8,355 nt of DNA from Deltaproteobacteria bacterium (GTDB taxonomy: Bacteria > JAUYMQ01). The stretch lies in assembly GCA_030698575.1 (NCBI GenBank), contig JAUYMQ010000043.1, positions 1 through 8,355 of the forward strand. Reading direction: 5' to 3'. The translations under genes were made by a program, and so were the position numbers. The first letter of the stretch is position 1. Each line of letters starts with the position of its first letter. This document shows positions 5,584 to 8,355 of this stretch, one piece after another. The notes beneath the pieces were generated by a model that was given only the letters and a program-made list of their open reading frames with translations, made no database searches and was not told the DNA's origin.

Positions 5584-5740
5584 TGTCCAGGCGAATTTCC
5601 AATCGAGCAGCGATAGGAAGTTCGAATCCCCCCTGCCAGACTTTCCTGGCGGGGAGGGCCGGCGCACAGTCGCCTTCGGAGCAAGCCGGCAGTTTCGCTC
5701 TCCTTCGTACAAGAACGGGAATAGCAATTCGCCACCCACA
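5584..5740 (-). mobile_element. Miniature type 2 element (copy E, MITE-like, 157 bp)
   Basis: Its ends are TGTCCAGGCGAATTTCC from 5584 and, on the minus strand, TGTGGGTGGCGAATTGC from 5740. The inner left part, GGCTTGCTCCGAAGGCGACTG, matches GGGTTGCTCCGGAGGCCGTTG of copy B. The transposase start is deleted; the C-terminal end FELPIAA remains but its stop codon has become CGA. The centre forms a strong hairpin: CCCC-T-GCCAG (5630-5639) pairs with CTGGC-GGGG (5646-5654). It lies 37 bp from copy C in the same orientation, so two miniature copies sit in tandem. Confidence 0.65.
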
Positions 5741-5804
5741 CCTCGTTTCGCGCCTTTCATCGGTCTCCCTTCTCCCGCCTCCCGCGACAGCGCGAAGCAC
5801 GCCG

Positions 5805-6317
5805 CTAATGCCGCGCGTACACCCACACCGATCCGTCCTTCTGGAAAGCGACAACGTCATAGGGCTCTATCGGGGCACCTGGCATCGCCATGCCGGGAGT
5901 GCTCAGAGGCATGCCAGGCACCGCAAGCCCGGCCACGTTCGGCCGTTCCGCTAGCAGCCGTTTCAAGTCCTCCGCCGGAACATGACCTTCGATGAGGTAC
6001 TCCCCGACCTGAGCCGTGTGACAGGACCGCATAGCCTTTGGAACTCCCAACCGGTCTTTGATTCTTTCCATGTCCGCTTCCTGGTAGACGATGGTAGGCA
6101 CCCCCTGATCGTGGAGGTGCTCGACCCATCTGGCGCAGCACCTGCAGGTGGGCGAATCGTAAACCACCACGATTGGAACGGGTGGCGATGAGGTCCGCCC
6201 CCAGATCCAGTACCAGGCCGCGCCGAGCACAACGAGACCGATCATGACTCCGACCAGGGCACGGCGAGTTCGCATCGTTCGCGTCGCCGGGCTCTGAGTA
6301 GAATTTCCATGTTTCAT
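5805..6317 (-). CDS. DUF411 metal-binding protein (CopG-like), membrane-anchored
   Basis: The 170-residue product has a short cytoplasmic N-terminus, one hydrophobic anchor or signal (about residues 20-39) and a periplasmic DUF411 domain. Signatures are YDSPTCRCCARWVEHL with Cys58, Cys60 and Cys61, SCHTAQVGEYLIEGHVP with Cys99, His100 and His112, and the C-terminal GLAVPGMPLSTPGM. CopG, a periplasmic copper-resistance protein that holds a copper-thiolate cluster, belongs to this family, so a role in copper or related metal handling is likely, though not shown for this member. The ATG at 6317 is preceded by GGACAGG, part of which comes from the type 2 end 11 bp away. ATG at 6275 (MRTRRAL) is an alternative start that keeps the anchor but has no clear ribosome binding site. 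No metal efflux partner is in the window. Confidence 0.9.
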   Translation of the reverse strand: MKHGNSTQSPATRTMRTRRALVGVMIGLVVLGAAWYWIWGRTSSPPVPIVVVYDSPTCRCCARWVEHLHDQGVPTIVYQEADMERIKDRLGVPKAMRSCHTAQVGEYLIEGHVPAEDLKRLLAERPNVAGLAVPGMPLSTPGMAMPGAPIEPYDVVAFQKDGSVWVYARH

Positions 6318-6327
6318 TAAGAAGACC

Positions 6328-6682
6328 TGTCCATGGCGAATTACTAATTACGCCGCTATCGGGAGCTCATATAGCCCTCGGCAATGAGCTCGCCATCGGA
6401 ATCGTTGGGGATTGGCCCGCCGGCGAGCTCGTACTCCGTCGGCTTCCTCAGGCGTATCGCCCCCGAGCGACGCGTGTACACGATCCTCGTTATAGTACTC
6501 CTTGAACTCGCCCAGCTTCCTCTCTAAATCCCTGGCATTCCAAAATAAGGTGTGGTCCAGGAACTCCCGGCGCGTGGTCCCGATCACCCGTTCAATGAAG
6601 GGATGCGATAGCGGGACGTAGGCTACCGACTTGATCTCGACTACCCCCAGCACCCGTAGGTTTGCTTGCCATCGTCGATACT
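6328..6682 (-). mobile_element. Type 2 element, 3' third (copy D), truncated by IS21
   Basis: The end TGTCCATGGCGAATTAC (from 6328) is the same terminal repeat as copies B, C and E. On the minus strand the element contains the C-terminal third of its transposase. It is cut near 6683, where the IS21-family end begins. The missing 5' part should lie beyond the right edge if the event was a simple insertion. Confidence 0.75.
6348..6682 (-). pseudogene. Type 2 DDE transposase, C-terminal fragment
   Basis: About 110 codons remain, from YRRWQANLRVLGVVEIKSV through LSHPFIERVIGTTRREFLD, which carries the catalytic Glu of the integrase core, to FRWRAHCRGLYELPIAA and the TAA at 6348-6350. This C-terminus is the reference for recognising the miniature copies. 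The N-terminal DNA-binding part and both catalytic Asp residues are absent. The open frame continues to 6695 only by reading into IS21 sequence (MFGDK), so no genuine start exists. It belongs to the same broad rve superfamily as the type 1 transposase but is clearly a different family. Confidence 0.85.
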
Positions 6683-6690
6683 TGTCACCG

Positions 6691-6734
6691 AACACTTAAA
6701 AGCGGCCACCGGGGAACACTTCAAACCCGGCCAC
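6691..6734 (-). repeat. Terminal direct repeats of the IS21-family element
   Basis: AACACTTAAAAGCGGCCAC (6691-6709) and AACACTTCAAACCCGGCCAC (6715-6734) repeat with a 24-bp period next to the element end. They are likely IstA binding sites. The spacing resembles the iterons at 74-128 but the sequence does not, so the two IS21-like elements are of different types. Confidence 0.65.
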
Positions 6735-6788
6735 TCGAGGTCGCGGCGCGTCAGTATCGTGCAGCTCCTTGCATCTGGTCAAGCCTCA

Positions 6789-7556
6789 TCATGCGGACGG
6801 CCTGGAGTCGGGGCCGTGTGCGGCGCTGCGGGCCCGCTGGTGAAGCCGATAGCTCTTGCCCTGCATCTGGATGAGCTCGGCGTGGGCGAGGAAGCGATCG
6901 AGGATCGCGGTGGCCGCGGGGACGTCGCCGAGGAACTGGCCCCAGTCCTCCGTGGGCCGGTTCGTGGTGATGAGGGTGGAGGCCGACTCGTGGCGGCGGA
7001 CGAAGATCTCCAGCAGATCCTCGGCCGCGCTGGGGCCGAGCTTCTTCATGCCGAAGTCCTCCAGCACGAGGAGATCCACGCGGGTGAGCGCGTCGACCAG
7101 GGCGCGCCTTTCGCCTGAGGCCTCGGCTTCGAGGAAGTCCTGGGCGAGGTCGAAGACGCTGCGGAGGCGGGCCCGGTAGCCGGCACGGATCGCGCCCACG
7201 GCGATGGCCACGGCGGCGTGCGTCTTGCCGATGCCGGGTGGGCCGATGAGCAGCACGCCCTGGTGGGAGGCGACGAAGCGAGCGGTGGCCAGCTCGACCA
7301 GCCTGGCCCGGGGGATCTTCGTATTGAAGGTGAAGTCGAAGTCCGAGAGTTCCTTGACCTGCACGATGCCGGCCTGCTTGAGACGGCGGGCGAAGAGGCG
7401 GTCGGCGCGGCGCGCGAGTTCGTCGCCCACGAGCAGTTCGAGGAATTCGAGATGAGCCAGGGGACTGCTCCGGGCCTGCTCGAGGCGCACGGGCAGGGCC
7501 TCGGCCATCCCGGAGAGGCGAAGGTGGCGAAGCTGGGTTGCGAGCTGGGGGTTCAT
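6789..7556 (-). CDS. istB: IS21-family helper ATPase IstB
   Basis: The 255-residue AAA+ protein assists IstA in target selection and strand transfer. It has Walker A GPPGIGKT (105-112), Walker B LLVLEDFG (162-169) and the TTNRP sensor motif (197-201). The N-terminal helical segment (QLRHLRLSGMAEAL) is typical of IstB. I chose the ATG at 7556 because AAGGAG lies 5 bases upstream and it overlaps the istA stop (ATGA); the open frame extends to 7952 only through istA sequence in another frame. The length is normal for the family and no key residue is missing. The C-terminal tail (HQRARSAAHGPDSRPSA) is poorly conserved and probably dispensable. Confidence 0.95.
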   Translation of the reverse strand: MNPQLATQLRHLRLSGMAEALPVRLEQARSSPLAHLEFLELLVGDELARRADRLFARRLKQAGIVQVKELSDFDFTFNTKIPRARLVELATARFVASHQGVLLIGPPGIGKTHAAVAIAVGAIRAGYRARLRSVFDLAQDFLEAEASGERRALVDALTRVDLLVLEDFGMKKLGPSAAEDLLEIFVRRHESASTLITTNRPTEDWGQFLGDVPAATAILDRFLAHAELIQMQGKSYRLHQRARSAAHGPDSRPSA

Positions 7557-8355
7557 AGGAACTCCTTGAGTGAGTACTGCGTTATGGGACGGATGGAGGG
7601 GTGCTCTTCGAGGAGAGACCGCTGGGCGGGGCCGGGGGCCTGCTCGGCGAGGCGGCGCAGCGCCTTGAGGCGGAACTGGCGATGCTCGAGGGCCAGGCGG
7701 GCTGCCCGAAGCACTCGCTCTCGGGGATGCTTGCGGGTCAGCGCGAGGGCGCCCTGGATGAGGCGCATCGCCCGGACCCCGCGCTCGGCGTGAGCCTGTT
7801 CGGCCCACTGCCGCAGTTCTGCGCCCACCTGCTCGCAGCGACCCAGCAGGCGTGCAAGCCAGACCTTCTGAGACGACGTCTCGGGCGAAGGACCCCCGGG
7901 CCTGGGAGCGTACTGGCCTGCGGCGACGCGCGTGTGGACGGCGACCTGGCACTCGCCGTCGTAGACCCGCACGAGCCTTCGATACCAGCGCACCCGCACG
8001 AGCCTGCCGAGCAGGTGAGGCGGCACGGGGTAGAACGCGCCGCGGACTTCGACGTGGCCGTCCGGGTGAACGCTGCGTGTGCCGGACTCGAAGAAGTCGA
8101 ACGCCTCGCTCGGGATCGGAGACAGGGCCGGCTTGTCGGTCGCGAGGAAGTGAGCGAACACCTGCCGGCGCGTCGTGCCGTGAATTCGCAGCCGCGCGAT
8201 CGTGCGGTTCCAGTGCCGAAGGAACTCGTTGTGCTCGGCGAGACTACCAAAGCGCCGGCCCTTCAGGGCGTTGCCCTTGACGTAGCCGCCGCTGCGCTCC
8301 TGCTTGCCGTTCTCCTTCGGGTTGCGGGGGCGGGTGGGAAGCGGCGTGAAGCCCC
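7553..8355 (-). CDS. istA: IS21-family transposase IstA (C-terminal part; 5' end outside the window)
   Basis: The open frame has no stop up to the right edge, so the gene is cut by the window, not broken. The visible part begins GFTPLPTRPRNPKENGKQER, then SGGYVKGNALKGRRFGSL and HNEFLRHWNRTIARLRIHGTT, all characteristic of the IstA integrase core end; the last catalytic acidic residue should lie in the KENGKQE segment. The rest is the C-terminal beta-barrel-type domain (GHVEVRGAFYPVPPHLLGRLVRVRW) and a basic helical tail. It overlaps istB by ATGA, giving translational coupling of transposase and helper. The apparent GTG start at 8161 is internal and not a real start. Confidence 0.92.
   Translation of the reverse strand, partial: GFTPLPTRPRNPKENGKQERSGGYVKGNALKGRRFGSLAEHNEFLRHWNRTIARLRIHGTTRRQVFAHFLATDKPALSPIPSEAFDFFESGTRSVHPDGHVEVRGAFYPVPPHLLGRLVRVRWYRRLVRVYDGECQVAVHTRVAAGQYAPRPGGPSPETSSQKVWLARLLGRCEQVGAELRQWAEQAHAERGVRAMRLIQGALALTRKHPRERVLRAARLALEHRQFRLKALRRLAEQAPGPAQRSLLEEHPSIRPITQYSLKEFL

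Larger units (their letters stand above)
6683..8355 (-). mobile_element. IS21-family element, partial (runs off the right edge)
   Basis: It contains istB and the C-terminal part of istA in the canonical order istA-istB on the minus strand with an ATGA overlap, plus one terminus starting TGTCACCGAACACTT at 6683 with two transposase-site-like repeats. The DNA is visibly more GC-rich than the host genes to the left, which suggests separate ancestry. Both genes look intact as far as visible, so this may be the only active element in the window. Confidence 0.85.

Noticed and set aside
5615-5640. GTTCGAATCCCCC resembling a tRNA T-arm
   Set aside because: The stem does not pair and the bases align with the type 2 C-terminal coding region of copies B-D.
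5434-5826. Minus-strand ORF of 130 codons across copies C and E
   Set aside because: It is made of two miniature elements and spacer; only IS-derived peptide ends are recognisable.
7738-8280. Large overlapping ORFs on both strands in the istA region
   Set aside because: High GC lengthens spurious frames; only the istA frame gives conserved family motifs and stays open to the edge.

Overview
This window looks like accessory DNA from an uncultivated, moderately GC-rich, Gram-negative-type bacterium. The periplasmic thiol chemistry (DsbA/DsbB-like pair, DUF411 protein) and the signal peptides fit that, and the transposase families are ones I associate with soil or subsurface lineages. The taxonomic guess is weak, because there is no rRNA, tRNA or informational gene here. 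The window is a mosaic of short host-gene modules, all on the minus strand, separated by decayed insertion sequences (IS).

Layout from left to right. Positions 1-153 hold the end of an IS21-like element with three 22-23 bp iterons. Positions 154-428 hold scraps of two other elements, called here type 2 (minus strand) and type 1 (plus strand). Positions 542-1635 hold a dsbB-dsbA pair with a GTGA overlap. Positions 1771-1993 hold a miniature deletion derivative of the type 2 element. Positions 1994-2724 hold a small minus-strand cluster: a 28-codon leader ORF, a secreted protein with 12 cysteines, a 35-codon ORF, and a lipoprotein-like gene cut off by the type 2 insertion. Positions 2761-4033 hold a complete-looking but dead type 1 element. 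Positions 4064-5335 hold a cation/proton antiporter of the CPA2 type. Positions 5350-5740 hold two more miniature type 2 copies in tandem. Positions 5805-6317 hold a DUF411 (CopG-like) metal-binding protein. Positions 6328-6682 hold the 3' third of a type 2 element, broken by an IS21-family element (6683 to the right edge) that carries istB and the C-terminal part of istA.

The five type 2 pieces share terminal repeats of the form TGT(N)3TGGCGAATT. Three of them (223, 197 and 157 bp) keep both ends but have lost almost all of the transposase gene, so they look like an undescribed MITE family. The right end of a type 2 copy lies 136, 15 and 11 bp upstream of the start codons of dsbB, the antiporter and the DUF411 gene. 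The right end of a type 1 copy lies 113 and 30 bp beyond the stop codons of dsbA and the antiporter. The same bracketing of unrelated genes is the most unusual structural feature of the window.

The retained genes fit an envelope redox and metal/ion stress theme: DsbB re-oxidises DsbA, DsbA could oxidise the neighbouring 12-cysteine secreted protein, and the DUF411 protein belongs to a copper-thiolate family. That functional link is inference. I see no CRISPR array, RNA gene or recognisable defence system.
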